A stretch of 64,000 bases of DNA from Archangium lipolyticum (GTDB lineage: Bacteria > Myxococcota > Myxococcia > Myxococcales > Myxococcaceae): NCBI RefSeq assembly GCF_024623785.1, contig NZ_JANKBZ010000047.1, forward strand, positions 1 to 64,000. The letters are read 5' to 3'. The first letter of the stretch is position 1; every line of letters begins with the position of its first letter. Made by a program: the position numbers and the translations under genes. Of this stretch, positions 26,075-34,638 are shown piece by piece. The notes under the pieces are model-generated. The model did no database searches, had not been told where the DNA came from, and worked only from the letters and a program-made list of their open reading frames with translations.

Positions 26075-27097
26075 ATGATCCATGAATCCGTGGCCAGTTG
26101 CATTGGCAAGACGCCGTTGGTCCACCTCCGCCGGCTGTTCCCATCCGAGCGTGGGCCCTCGGTCATCGCGAAGCTCGAGTTTCTCAATCCGGGTGGGAGC
26201 GTGAAGGACCGGCCCGCACGCTTCATCGTCGAGCAGGGGCTGAAGGACGGCACCATTCGCAAGGGGACGCACCTGGTGGAGAGCACGTCCGGGAATCTGG
26301 GCATCGCCCTGGCGATGGTGGCGCGCGTCCATGGGCTGACCTTCACCAGCGTGGTGGACCCGAAGATTTCGCAGACCAACCTGCGCATCCTGAAGTCCTA
26401 CGGCGCCCGCATCGACATGGTCAGCGAGCCGGACGACCAGGGCGGCTACCTGAAGACTCGCATTCGTCGGGTGCAAGAGCTGCTGGAAACGATGCCCGGC
26501 AGCGTGTGGATCAACCAGTACGCGAACCAGCTCAACTGGCAGGCACACTTCCACGGCGCGGGCAGCGAAATCGTCCAGGAGCTCGACGCTCCCATCGACT
26601 ACCTGGTGGCTTCGGTGAGCACCACCGGCACCATCCTGGGGCTCGCGAGGCGGCTCCGGAAGGAGTTCCCTCGGCTGCGCGTCATCGCGGTGGACGCGGT
26701 GGGCTCCGTCATCTTCGGCACGCAGCCGGCGCCACGAGATTTGCCCGGCATTGGCTCGAGCCGCGTCCCCGAGCTGCTGTGCAGAGAGGAAATCGACGAG
26801 GTCATCCTGGTCAACGACTGGGAGTCCGTCGAGGGGTGTCGGGAGCTGCTCACCCATGAGGGCATCTTCGCCGGTGGGTCCTCGGGGTCGGTTGTCGCCG
26901 CCATCCGCAAGCTCGCGCCCACGTTGCCCGCTGGCAGCCGGGTGCTGACCCTGTTTCCAGACAGAGGGGAGCGCTACCTGGACCTGTTCTCCGACGAAGC
27001 CTGGCTGTCGAAAATCCGCCTCCGCGCGGAGCAGCAGGTCCCCATGAGCGTCCCGCTTCCCCTGTCCATTCCCCCCCGCACGGCGCGATCCGCCTGA
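26075..27097 (+). CDS. sbnA: SbnA-like PLP enzyme for 2,3-diaminopropionate synthesis
   Basis: A 340-residue cysteine-synthase-fold PLP enzyme. PLP Lys44 lies in NPGGSVKDRPARF, the substrate loop is STSGNLGIAL, and the glycine-rich phosphate loop is STTGTILG. SbnA joins O-phospho-L-serine and L-glutamate to give ACEGA. Assignment over an ordinary cysteine synthase rests on the adjacent SbnB-like gene and the surrounding NIS genes. ATG 26075 follows GAAGGGA. It is the first gene of a tightly packed operon that runs to about 41.5 kb, downstream of a TTGACA promoter and Fur box. Confidence 0.88.
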   Translation: MIHESVASCIGKTPLVHLRRLFPSERGPSVIAKLEFLNPGGSVKDRPARFIVEQGLKDGTIRKGTHLVESTSGNLGIALAMVARVHGLTFTSVVDPKISQTNLRILKSYGARIDMVSEPDDQGGYLKTRIRRVQELLETMPGSVWINQYANQLNWQAHFHGAGSEIVQELDAPIDYLVASVSTTGTILGLARRLRKEFPRLRVIAVDAVGSVIFGTQPAPRDLPGIGSSRVPELLCREEIDEVILVNDWESVEGCRELLTHEGIFAGGSSGSVVAAIRKLAPTLPAGSRVLTLFPDRGERYLDLFSDEAWLSKIRLRAEQQVPMSVPLPLSIPPRTARSA

Positions 27098-27113
27098 GAA
27101 GGACCGCTTCCTC

Positions 27114-28133
27114 ATGACTACCCGCACGAAGGGGCTGCTCTACCTGAGCAAGTCCGACATCCTCCACCTGGGAGGCGACACCTCCGCCCTGTACATGGAC
27201 GCCATCCACCATGCGCTGTCCCGCCACGCGGCGAAAGAATTCGTCCAGCCGCTGAAGCCATACCTGCGCTGGCGCGGCGCCGAGGGGCACATCGCCGACC
27301 GCATCATCGCCATGCCGGCCTACCTGGGCGGCGCGGCGCCCATGGCGGGGCTGAAGTGGATTGGCAGCAAGCACGACAACCCCTCCCGCCACGGACTGGA
27401 GCGCGCCAGCGCGCTCATCGTGCTCAACGACGCCGAGACGCACTACCCCATCGCCATCATGGAGGGCAGCCTCATCTCCGGGATGCGCACCGCCGCGGTG
27501 ACCGCCGTGGCGGCCCGCTACCTCGCGCGCGAGGGATTCCAGCACGTGGCCTGTATCGGGTGCGGTCCCATCGCCCGGATGCAGCTCACGACGCTCCTCG
27601 AGCAGTTCCCTTCCATCGCCATCATCTCCCTCTTCGACCTCTCACCGGCCGCCTCCGCGCGGCTCCGGGAGGAGCTGCAGCCGCGCTTCCCGCGGGTGGA
27701 GTTCCTCATCGCCGCGTCCGCGGAGCAGGCCATCCGGCGCGCGGAGATGGTGGTGACCTGCACCGTCGCGGCCGAGCCGTACATCCCGTTCGAGTGGCTG
27801 GCCCCAGGCACGTTCATCAGCAACGTCTCCATCATGGACGTGCACAAGGAGGTGTTCCTCCAGGTGGACAAGGTCGTGGTGGACGACTGGGACCAGTCCA
27901 ACCGCGAGAAGAAAACCATCAACCAGCTCGTGCTCGAGGGCCGCTTCTCGCGGGAGCAGCTCCATGCGGAGCTGGGGGAAATCGTCATCGGCCGGCGACC
28001 GGGGCGTGAGTCGGCGGACGAAATCATCCTCCTCAACCCGATGGGGATGGCCATCGAGGACATCGCGTGCGCCCAGGCCGTCTACCAGAAGGCCGTCGAT
28101 GCCGAGGTCGGAACGTGGCTGAGCCTCGAGTGA
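27114..28133 (+). CDS. sbnB: SbnB-like N-(1-amino-1-carboxyethyl)glutamate dehydrogenase
   Basis: A 339-residue member of the ornithine cyclodeaminase/mu-crystallin family with an NAD-binding GCGPIARMQL Rossmann loop (about 149-158) and the KWIGSKHDNP substrate segment. SbnB oxidatively hydrolyses ACEGA to L-2,3-diaminopropionate and 2-oxoglutarate, both used later in staphyloferrin B assembly. It lies 16 nt after sbnA. Its stop overlaps the next start (GTGA), a sign of coupling. Ornithine cyclodeaminase is the alternative, but context makes it unlikely. Confidence 0.88.
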   Translation: MTTRTKGLLYLSKSDILHLGGDTSALYMDAIHHALSRHAAKEFVQPLKPYLRWRGAEGHIADRIIAMPAYLGGAAPMAGLKWIGSKHDNPSRHGLERASALIVLNDAETHYPIAIMEGSLISGMRTAAVTAVAARYLAREGFQHVACIGCGPIARMQLTTLLEQFPSIAIISLFDLSPAASARLREELQPRFPRVEFLIAASAEQAIRRAEMVVTCTVAAEPYIPFEWLAPGTFISNVSIMDVHKEVFLQVDKVVVDDWDQSNREKKTINQLVLEGRFSREQLHAELGEIVIGRRPGRESADEIILLNPMGMAIEDIACAQAVYQKAVDAEVGTWLSLE

Positions 28134-30001
28134 CTCCGCCCTCGCCAGCGCCGGCCATGGCCCCACGGCCCCCATCCGGGTACGCTCTGGCAGAACACGC
28201 TGCCACCGAGCGGCTGCTCAACAGCTATTTGCGCGAGACGGGCCTCACAGATCCTCGCATCACCCTGGAGCAACTGCGGGCGCTGTCCCTCCCCAGCGGC
28301 ATCCACGAGGAGCTGTGCGCGGATGGCTGCCCGTTGCGTGTAGAGCTCCCCCGCACGGGGCGGCTCCTCCTCGGTACGCTGCGCCGCGGCTCGCCTTCGG
28401 GCCACCACCGGTACGGCCCCGTTCTCTGGCAATGCTCGGCAATGGGTGTGCCGGGCCGCAGGGTGGACGGTGCCCTGCACCTGGCGCGAATCCTCGTGGC
28501 TGAGCTGGCCAGCGAGGAGGCGGAGCCCGTGGTCCGCGAGCGGCGAATGGACGCCCTGCTTCGCCACATCCAGAACAGCGTCGACAAGACCGCGCTGTAC
28601 CTGGACCGGAGCGCGCAGCGCGAGCCATGGCCGTCGGACGGCGAAGGCCCCAGTGCCTTTCTGGCCGCCGAACAGCGCATCCTCTTCGGACACCCGTTCC
28701 ATCCGACTCCGAAGAGCTCGGAGGGCTTCACCCCTTCGGACCTGGAGCAATACGCGCCAGAGCTGGGTGCCACCTTCCCGCTCCATTACCTGGCTGCATC
28801 GCCGGAGCTCATCGAGGAGGACTTCCTGCCAGGGGCAGGGGAGAACGTCCTGCCGGCGGCGGTTCGTGAGGAGGCCGCCGCGCTGCTGACTTCCACCCGC
28901 GGCGGGTGGAGCCTGCTCCCGTGCCACCCCTGGCAGGTGCGTCACCTGCACGGCCTCCCCGGGTTCCAGCGGCTGCTCGAGGAGCAACGCGTGGTCCACC
29001 TCGGGCCTCTCGGGAAGAGCGTCCACCCCACCTCGTCGGTGCGCACCGTGCTCGCGGAAGGGCACCCCTTCTTCTTCAAGCTTCCGCTCGGCGTTCGAAT
29101 CACCAACCTGGTGCGCGTCAACCCGCCGGAGCAGCTTCAGCGCAGCCTGGGCATCAGCCGCGTGGTGGCGCTGCTCCAGGCACGGGCGCCTCAGCCGGAC
29201 TTCTCCATCCTCCTCGAGACGGGCTACCGCGCGCTCGCTCCCCGGGACTGGGCACCCGAGGAGCGGCACGCCCTCGCCGAGCACACGGCGGTGCTGTTCC
29301 GCGATGCGCGTCCCTGCGCCCACACACCCGCGCCCCTGGTGGTCGCGGCGCTGCTGGAGCCCTCTCCCGGCCACGGCGAGCCGGCCATCATGCGGGCCGT
29401 CCGGCGGGCCACGGGAGTCGCATCGGGCCCCTTGAAGCCCTCGGGCGTGGAGGCCTGGCTCCGGCGCTATCTCCACGTCTCCATGATGCCGCTGCTTCGG
29501 CTCTTCATCGAGGAAGGGCTCAGCCTCGAAGCCCACGTGCAGAACTCGCTGCTGACCCTGAAGGACGGGTGGCCGGAGCGCTTCCATGTGCGCGACCTCG
29601 AGGGAGCGAGCCTGAGCCGTGACCGCGCGGCGGCGCGGGGGTTCCACGACGCCGGTTGCCTGACGGAGACCCACTCGGCGCTCTACGACGACGCAGAGGC
29701 GTGGCAGCGGCTCGCGTACTACTTCTTCGTCAACCACCTGAGCCACCTGCTCGTGACTCTGGCCCTCCACGGCCCGAGTGACGAGCCCAGACTCTGGAAG
29801 GTGGTGCGGAACGTCCTCGAGAGCAACGCCCTCTCGCTCCGCGCGACGGGTGGCGCGCCCTACCTGGATGCGCTTCTCGACGGGCCCACCCTCCCGGGCA
29901 AGGCCAACCTGACCAGTCGCTTCCGGGAGCGCGGGGAGCGACCGCTCTACCTCGAAGTCCCCAACCCCATTCTCGAGCAGGAGGTGCTCCGATGGAGCTG
30001 A
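28130..30001 (+). CDS. sbnE: NIS siderophore synthetase 1, SbnE-like (IucA/IucC family)
   Basis: A 623-residue IucA/IucC synthetase. ATP/substrate motifs: GHPFHPTPKSSEGF, followed by DLEQYAPE as recalled for S. aureus SbnE; LLPCHPWQV; HPTSSVRTV; KLPLGVRITN; EAHVQNSL; and RDLEGASLSR. SbnE activates citrate and couples it to the first L-Dap. GTG 28130 overlaps the sbnB stop; an in-frame ATG at 28157 is possible. The next gene overlaps by 10 nt. The SbnE equivalence is from memory of motifs and from gene order, not a computed alignment. Confidence 0.85.
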   Translation: MTPPSPAPAMAPRPPSGYALAEHAATERLLNSYLRETGLTDPRITLEQLRALSLPSGIHEELCADGCPLRVELPRTGRLLLGTLRRGSPSGHHRYGPVLWQCSAMGVPGRRVDGALHLARILVAELASEEAEPVVRERRMDALLRHIQNSVDKTALYLDRSAQREPWPSDGEGPSAFLAAEQRILFGHPFHPTPKSSEGFTPSDLEQYAPELGATFPLHYLAASPELIEEDFLPGAGENVLPAAVREEAAALLTSTRGGWSLLPCHPWQVRHLHGLPGFQRLLEEQRVVHLGPLGKSVHPTSSVRTVLAEGHPFFFKLPLGVRITNLVRVNPPEQLQRSLGISRVVALLQARAPQPDFSILLETGYRALAPRDWAPEERHALAEHTAVLFRDARPCAHTPAPLVVAALLEPSPGHGEPAIMRAVRRATGVASGPLKPSGVEAWLRRYLHVSMMPLLRLFIEEGLSLEAHVQNSLLTLKDGWPERFHVRDLEGASLSRDRAAARGFHDAGCLTETHSALYDDAEAWQRLAYYFFVNHLSHLLVTLALHGPSDEPRLWKVVRNVLESNALSLRATGGAPYLDALLDGPTLPGKANLTSRFRERGERPLYLEVPNPILEQEVLRWS

Positions 30002-31863
30002 CGGCACGCTCTCCCAGCGATGGCGCCGGAGTGTCACGTTTCCAGGACCTGTTGGATCTGGAAGCTGCTCTCCGGTCCGAGCAGTTCATCGAGGTACGGC
30101 GGCGCATCTTCCGGCAGTTGGTGGAAGCACTCCTCTACGAGGGCGCGCTTCAGCCGGAGAGTGAGCCGGACGGCGAGCAGCTGCGATTCCGGTTTCACGG
30201 GGAGGATGATGCGGGCAGTCCTGTCCGCTACGAGTGCCAGGGGCGGCGCCGCTGGAGCTTCGAGCGCATCCGACTCGGCCCCGGCCCCATCCTGCGTGTC
30301 CGTGGAGACGAGGTGGGCGAGGCGGAGTCCTTCGCGCGGTTCCTCTCGGAGCTGCGTGCGTCCCTCGGCGCGGACCCGGAGCGCCTGGCGCACTTCGTCC
30401 ACGAGTTGGAGCAGACGCACCTCAAGGACACGCTCGCGCAGTACCGGCGGAGCCGCTCTGGCCGCACCCTGCGGAGCCTCCCCTACGACGCGCTCGAGGG
30501 CGAGCTGATGGACGGCCACCCCTACCACCCGTCCTACAAGTCCCGTATCGGCTTCGACGCCGTGGACCACCTCGCCTTTGGCCCGGAGTTCACGCCCGAG
30601 CTGCGGCCGCTGTGGCTCGCGGCCCACCGGGAGTGGACTCACAGCACGGCCTCCGCCGGGATGGAGCCCCGGGAGCTCCTCGCCCGCGAGTTGACGGAGG
30701 CCACGCGGACGCGCTTCCGTCGGATGCTCCTCGAGCGGGGCCTGGCCCCCGATGACTACGTCCTCCTCCCCGTCCACCCCTGGCAGTGGCGGGAGCATGT
30801 CCTCGCCACACTCTTCCCGGAGCTGCGGGACGCCCGCCTCGTGATGCTCGGGGAGGCGGATGACTTCTACACGCCCCAGCAGTCCATCCGGACCCTCGCC
30901 AACCGCAGCCACCCGGAGAATGCGTCCCTCAAGCTTTCGTTGAGCATCCTCAACACCTCCACCGCGCGCACCCTCGCGCCGCACACCGTGGAGAACGCGG
31001 CTCCCATCTCCGACTGGCTCTCCGGCATCGCTCGCGAGGACACCTACCTCCGGGACGAGCTGCGGACCGTCTTCCTTCGGGAGGTGCTGGGCATCTCCTT
31101 CGAAGCGCAGCGCCCGGAGCCGCTGCGGGCGCGGACCTCCGGCATCCTCGCGTGCATCTGGCGAGAGAGCCTCCATCCCTTCCTCGATGCCGGCGAGGAG
31201 GCGCTGCCCTTCACCGGCCTGTGTCACCTCGACGCCGATGGCCGCCCGCTGATTGAACCGTGGGTGCGGCGGTTCGGGCCGGAGCCGTGGGTGCGCCAGC
31301 TCCTGGAGGTGAGCGTCCTGCCGCTCATCCACCTGCTGTATGCGCATGGCATCGCGCTCGAGTCCCATGCGCAGAACATGGTCCTGCTCCACGCCGGAGG
31401 GCTCCCCCGGCGGGTGGCGCTCAAGGACTTCCACGACGGCATCCGCTTCTCGCCAGCCCACCTCGCCCACCCGGAGCGAAGGCCCGTGCTCCGCGCCACG
31501 CCGCCCTCCCACGCGCGCGTGAATCGCAACTCGTACATCCAGACAGAGGACCCGGCGGAGGTCCGCGACTTCGTCCACGACGCGTTCTTCTTCATCAACC
31601 TGGGAGAGCTCGCGCTCTTCCTCGCGGATCACCTCGGCTTCGAGGAGCGCCATTTCTGGGGGCTCGCGCGCGAGGTCATCCTCACATACCAGCGCCGCTT
31701 TCCCGAGCACCGGGAGCGCTTCGCCCTCTTCGATCTCTTCGCGCCAACCACCCAGGTCGAGCAGCTCGCCATGCGCCGCCTGTACCCGGACACCGAGGTG
31801 CGCATGCACTCCGTACGCAACGCGCTCGCGCCCCAGGAGGGCATGGAGGCGGTACACCGATGA
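29992..31863 (+). CDS. sbnF: NIS siderophore synthetase 2, SbnF-like
   Basis: A 623-residue IucA/IucC synthetase with an ~120-residue N-terminal region (VRRRIFRQLVEALLYEG) not shared with synthetase 1. Motifs: GHPYHPSYKSRIGF, LLPVHPWQWRE, PQQSIRTLAN, KLSLSILNTSTARTL, ESHAQNMVL and LKDFHDGIRF. In staphyloferrin B synthesis SbnF condenses the citryl intermediate with a second Dap. It is clearly paralogous to synthetase 4 at 37.7-39.5 kb, with which it shares the N-terminal block and most motifs. It overlaps the next gene by 4 nt (ATGA). Confidence 0.83.
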   Translation: MELTARSPSDGAGVSRFQDLLDLEAALRSEQFIEVRRRIFRQLVEALLYEGALQPESEPDGEQLRFRFHGEDDAGSPVRYECQGRRRWSFERIRLGPGPILRVRGDEVGEAESFARFLSELRASLGADPERLAHFVHELEQTHLKDTLAQYRRSRSGRTLRSLPYDALEGELMDGHPYHPSYKSRIGFDAVDHLAFGPEFTPELRPLWLAAHREWTHSTASAGMEPRELLARELTEATRTRFRRMLLERGLAPDDYVLLPVHPWQWREHVLATLFPELRDARLVMLGEADDFYTPQQSIRTLANRSHPENASLKLSLSILNTSTARTLAPHTVENAAPISDWLSGIAREDTYLRDELRTVFLREVLGISFEAQRPEPLRARTSGILACIWRESLHPFLDAGEEALPFTGLCHLDADGRPLIEPWVRRFGPEPWVRQLLEVSVLPLIHLLYAHGIALESHAQNMVLLHAGGLPRRVALKDFHDGIRFSPAHLAHPERRPVLRATPPSHARVNRNSYIQTEDPAEVRDFVHDAFFFINLGELALFLADHLGFEERHFWGLAREVILTYQRRFPEHRERFALFDLFAPTTQVEQLAMRRLYPDTEVRMHSVRNALAPQEGMEAVHR

Positions 31864-32669
31864 TTCGACCCAACAAGCTGAAGCAGGCGCTCGCGAAGCA
31901 GCAGGCCGTCTTCGGCATCTTCTGCTCCACCCCCTCGCCGATGGTGGTGGAGATGATTGGCTGCGCGGGATTCGATTTCGTCATCATCGACACCGAGCAC
32001 GCGCTGGTGAACCCGGAGACGCTGGAGAACATGGTGCGTGCGGCGGAGGTCGTCGGGATGACGCCGCTGGTGCGGGTGTCGGAGAACGCCCCGGGACCCA
32101 TCCTGCGGGCGCTCGATGCGGGAGCGCAGGGCGTGGTGGTGCCACGCGTGCGCGGGGCCGCGGAAGCCGAGCGGGCGGTGCGAGCGAGCCGCTACTACCC
32201 GGACGGCGAGCGCGGCATGGGGACCGGACGGGCGGCGCGCTTCGGAGGGGTGAACCTCCCGGAATACGTCAAGCAGGCGAACGCCGAGACGCTGGTCGTG
32301 GTGATGATTGAAGACCAGGCAGGGGTGGAGGACATCGACGCCATCCTCCAGGTGCCCGGCGTGGACCTCGTGCTCGAGGGCTCGGCGGACCTGTCGCAGT
32401 CGCTCGGCATCCCCTGGAGCACGCGCCATCCGCGGGTGCGCGAAGCCCTCTACCGGGTCCAGGCGGCGGCCCGCGCACGGGGCATCCCCTTTTGCGCCAT
32501 CCCCAGGGCGATGGAAGACTCCGTCTCCTGGTGGGAGCAGGGTGTGCGGGCGTTCGTCGCGGGTGACGAGCGCGGCGTGGCGTTCCGAGCCCTCCAGGCT
32601 CAACTGCGGCCCTACCAGCAGCTATCGACGGAGCGTACGGAGCGTGACGTCACCGAGGGTGTGCCATGA
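31860..32669 (+). CDS. sbnG: SbnG-like citrate synthase (HpcH/HpaI aldolase family)
   Basis: A 269-residue TIM-barrel metal-dependent aldolase relative. Visible: GFDFVIIDTEHALVN, VRVSENAPGPILRALDAGAQGVVVPRV, the catalytic-region Arg, and metal ligands in VVMIEDQAGVE and GSADLSQSLG. SbnG makes citrate from oxaloacetate and acetyl-CoA, a dedicated supply when the TCA enzyme is limited by low iron. Start ATG 31860 overlaps the previous stop. Although the family contains unrelated aldolases, its place between SbnF- and SbnH-like genes is decisive. Confidence 0.86.
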   Translation: MIRPNKLKQALAKQQAVFGIFCSTPSPMVVEMIGCAGFDFVIIDTEHALVNPETLENMVRAAEVVGMTPLVRVSENAPGPILRALDAGAQGVVVPRVRGAAEAERAVRASRYYPDGERGMGTGRAARFGGVNLPEYVKQANAETLVVVMIEDQAGVEDIDAILQVPGVDLVLEGSADLSQSLGIPWSTRHPRVREALYRVQAAARARGIPFCAIPRAMEDSVSWWEQGVRAFVAGDERGVAFRALQAQLRPYQQLSTERTERDVTEGVP

Positions 32670-33865
32670 CAGAGTTCAGCAAGGTGGTCCAATCCCTGAA
32701 GGCGGAGCGCTCTCACCCCCTGTGCGCTTACATCTATGACCTGGGGCACCTGAAGCGGCATGCCTCCCGGTGCATCGAAACGCTGCCGGCCCCGTGCCGT
32801 CTCTTCTACGCCGTCAAGGCCAACTCGGAAGAGCCCATCCTGCGTGCGCTTGCCCCCATCGTGCACGGCTTCGAGGTCGCCTCGCTCGGGGAGGTGGAGA
32901 AGGTCCGGTCGGTGGCGCCGGATGCTCCCATTCTCTTTGGTGGCCCGGGAAAGACGGATGCGGAGATCGAGGGTGCCCTCCAGCACCGCGTCAGCCTGAT
33001 TCACGTGGAGAGCGCGCATGAGCTCCGGCGGGTGGAGTACCTGGCGGGGAGGGCAGGGCGCGTGGCGGACATCCTTCTGCGCGTCAACCTGCGCGGTCCA
33101 CTCCCCAGCGCGACGCTCTACATGGCGGGGAAGCCGACCCAGTTCGGCATCGATGAGGAGGACATCCCAGCGGTGATTGGACTGGCGAAGCGGTGCCAGC
33201 ACGTGCGCCTGCGGGGGTTCCACTTCCACTCGATTTCGAACGACCTGGATGCGACGGGACATGCCCACCTCGTGGCACACTACCTGCGGCTCACCCGGAC
33301 CTGGGCCGCTCGGTTCTCCCTGGACATTGCCTACGTCAATGCAGGCGGCGGGCTCGGGGTCAACTACCGCCAGCTCGACAAGCAGTTCGATTGGGAGGCC
33401 TTCACCACGGAGCTGAACCAGCTGCTCCCCGACGAGTGTCCACCCGGCGCGTCCATCCTCTTCGAGTGCGGCCGGTACATGACGGCGGCGTGCGGCGCCT
33501 ACGCGGTCGAGATCCTCGATATCAAGCGAAACCACGGCAAGGATTACGTCATCGTCCGGGGTGGCACGCACCACTTCCGGTTGCCCTCCTCCTGGCAGCA
33601 CAGCCATCCCTTCACGCTCGTCCCGTGGGAGGGGTGGACCTCCCCCATCGAGCGGCCGGAGCTGCGCGACGGAACCATCACCGTGGTGGGGCAGCTGTGC
33701 ACGCCCAAGGATGTGCTCGCCTACGACGTCGCCGTGGAGCGGGTGCGCGTCGGCGATGTGATCCTCTTCCAGTATGCGGGAGCGTACGGCTGGTCTATCT
33801 CACACCACGACTTCCTCAGCCATCCACACCCCGAGCAGATTTTCCTGGAAGGTGGGGGATGCTGA
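32666..33865 (+). CDS. sbnH: SbnH-like PLP decarboxylase
   Basis: A 399-residue fold-type III PLP decarboxylase (DAP/ornithine decarboxylase-like). PLP Lys in FYAVKANSEEP, then GFEVASLGEVEKV, GGPGKTDAEIE, FHFHSISNDLD, GGGLGVNY and ECGRYM. SbnH removes CO2 from the citryl-Dap intermediate, giving the diaminoethane part of staphyloferrin B. It overlaps sbnG by 4 nt and the SbnI-like gene by 7 nt. A second copy lies at 39471-40661. Confidence 0.86.
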   Translation: MTEFSKVVQSLKAERSHPLCAYIYDLGHLKRHASRCIETLPAPCRLFYAVKANSEEPILRALAPIVHGFEVASLGEVEKVRSVAPDAPILFGGPGKTDAEIEGALQHRVSLIHVESAHELRRVEYLAGRAGRVADILLRVNLRGPLPSATLYMAGKPTQFGIDEEDIPAVIGLAKRCQHVRLRGFHFHSISNDLDATGHAHLVAHYLRLTRTWAARFSLDIAYVNAGGGLGVNYRQLDKQFDWEAFTTELNQLLPDECPPGASILFECGRYMTAACGAYAVEILDIKRNHGKDYVIVRGGTHHFRLPSSWQHSHPFTLVPWEGWTSPIERPELRDGTITVVGQLCTPKDVLAYDVAVERVRVGDVILFQYAGAYGWSISHHDFLSHPHPEQIFLEGGGC

Positions 33866-34638
33866 TGGCGGGGAAGTTGCCCGAGCTGCGGTTGATGCCC
33901 GTGGAGCGCGTGTGCATCCATGAAGGGCACGAGCCCAGCAGGCTCGACGAAACCTGTCGGGCCATCGCGGCCGAAGGTGTCCTTCGCCATCCCCTGCTGG
34001 CGACGCCGATGGCGGATGGGCGCGCCCTGATTCTAGACGGCGCGCACCGGACGCAGGCACTGCGGGAACTCGGCTGCGTCCGTCTTCCCGTCCAGTGGGT
34101 CGAGCCTCGAGCATTCAACCTCGAGGCCTGGACTCACCTCGTGCCCGAGGGCCCGTGGCTGACGGAGCTGCGGCGGAATCCTTCCCTCAGGTGGAGCCAG
34201 GAGATGGAGTGCGCGGGGCGCCTCATCGCCGAGGTGGTGGATGATGCCGGGGTGTGCCATCCGGTCCACGCGGCCACGCCGGAGCGGGACATCCTCTCCA
34301 TCCTCCCGGCCTGGCAGCGCGTGGTCGAGGCCTACACGGACACGGGGGCGGTCCGGCGCGTGCCCGACGGAGCGGTCCATCGCCCGGAACCAGGCATGGT
34401 GCTGCTCCGCTACCCCGCGTGCTCGCTCGAGGAGGTGGAGTCCGTCGTCTTGGCGGGGAAGCGGATGCCTCCCGGCGTCACGCGCTTCGTCGTGCAGGGG
34501 CGATACCTCAATCTGCGCATCCCGCTCGAGTTGCTGCGCAGCCCCGCTGACACCGAAGCGGAATGGGAGGCGCTCGTGGCGCACCGGCTGGGGGCACTTC
34601 GTTTCTACGCCGAGGGAGTCTACCTGTGCGAAGCCTGA
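33859..34638 (+). CDS. sbnI: SbnI-like ParB-fold serine kinase/regulator
   Basis: A 259-residue ParB/sulfiredoxin-fold protein. The N-terminal segment VERVCIHEGHEPSRLDET with GRALILDGAHRTQALRELGC, and the C-terminal PPGVTRFVVQGRYLNLRIPLELL, match my recollection of S. aureus SbnI closely over its full length (254 residues there). SbnI is a free-serine kinase making O-phosphoserine for SbnA and, in S. aureus, a heme-responsive DNA-binding regulator. Whether both roles hold here is unknown. Start ATG 33859 (GGAAGGTGGGG upstream); ATG 33865 is possible. Confidence 0.85.
   Translation: MLMAGKLPELRLMPVERVCIHEGHEPSRLDETCRAIAAEGVLRHPLLATPMADGRALILDGAHRTQALRELGCVRLPVQWVEPRAFNLEAWTHLVPEGPWLTELRRNPSLRWSQEMECAGRLIAEVVDDAGVCHPVHAATPERDILSILPAWQRVVEAYTDTGAVRRVPDGAVHRPEPGMVLLRYPACSLEEVESVVLAGKRMPPGVTRFVVQGRYLNLRIPLELLRSPADTEAEWEALVAHRLGALRFYAEGVYLCEA

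Noticed and set aside
26075-27097. Ordinary cysteine synthase
   Set aside because: The fold is shared, but the SbnB-like gene 16 nt downstream and the NIS genes make an SbnA role far more likely.
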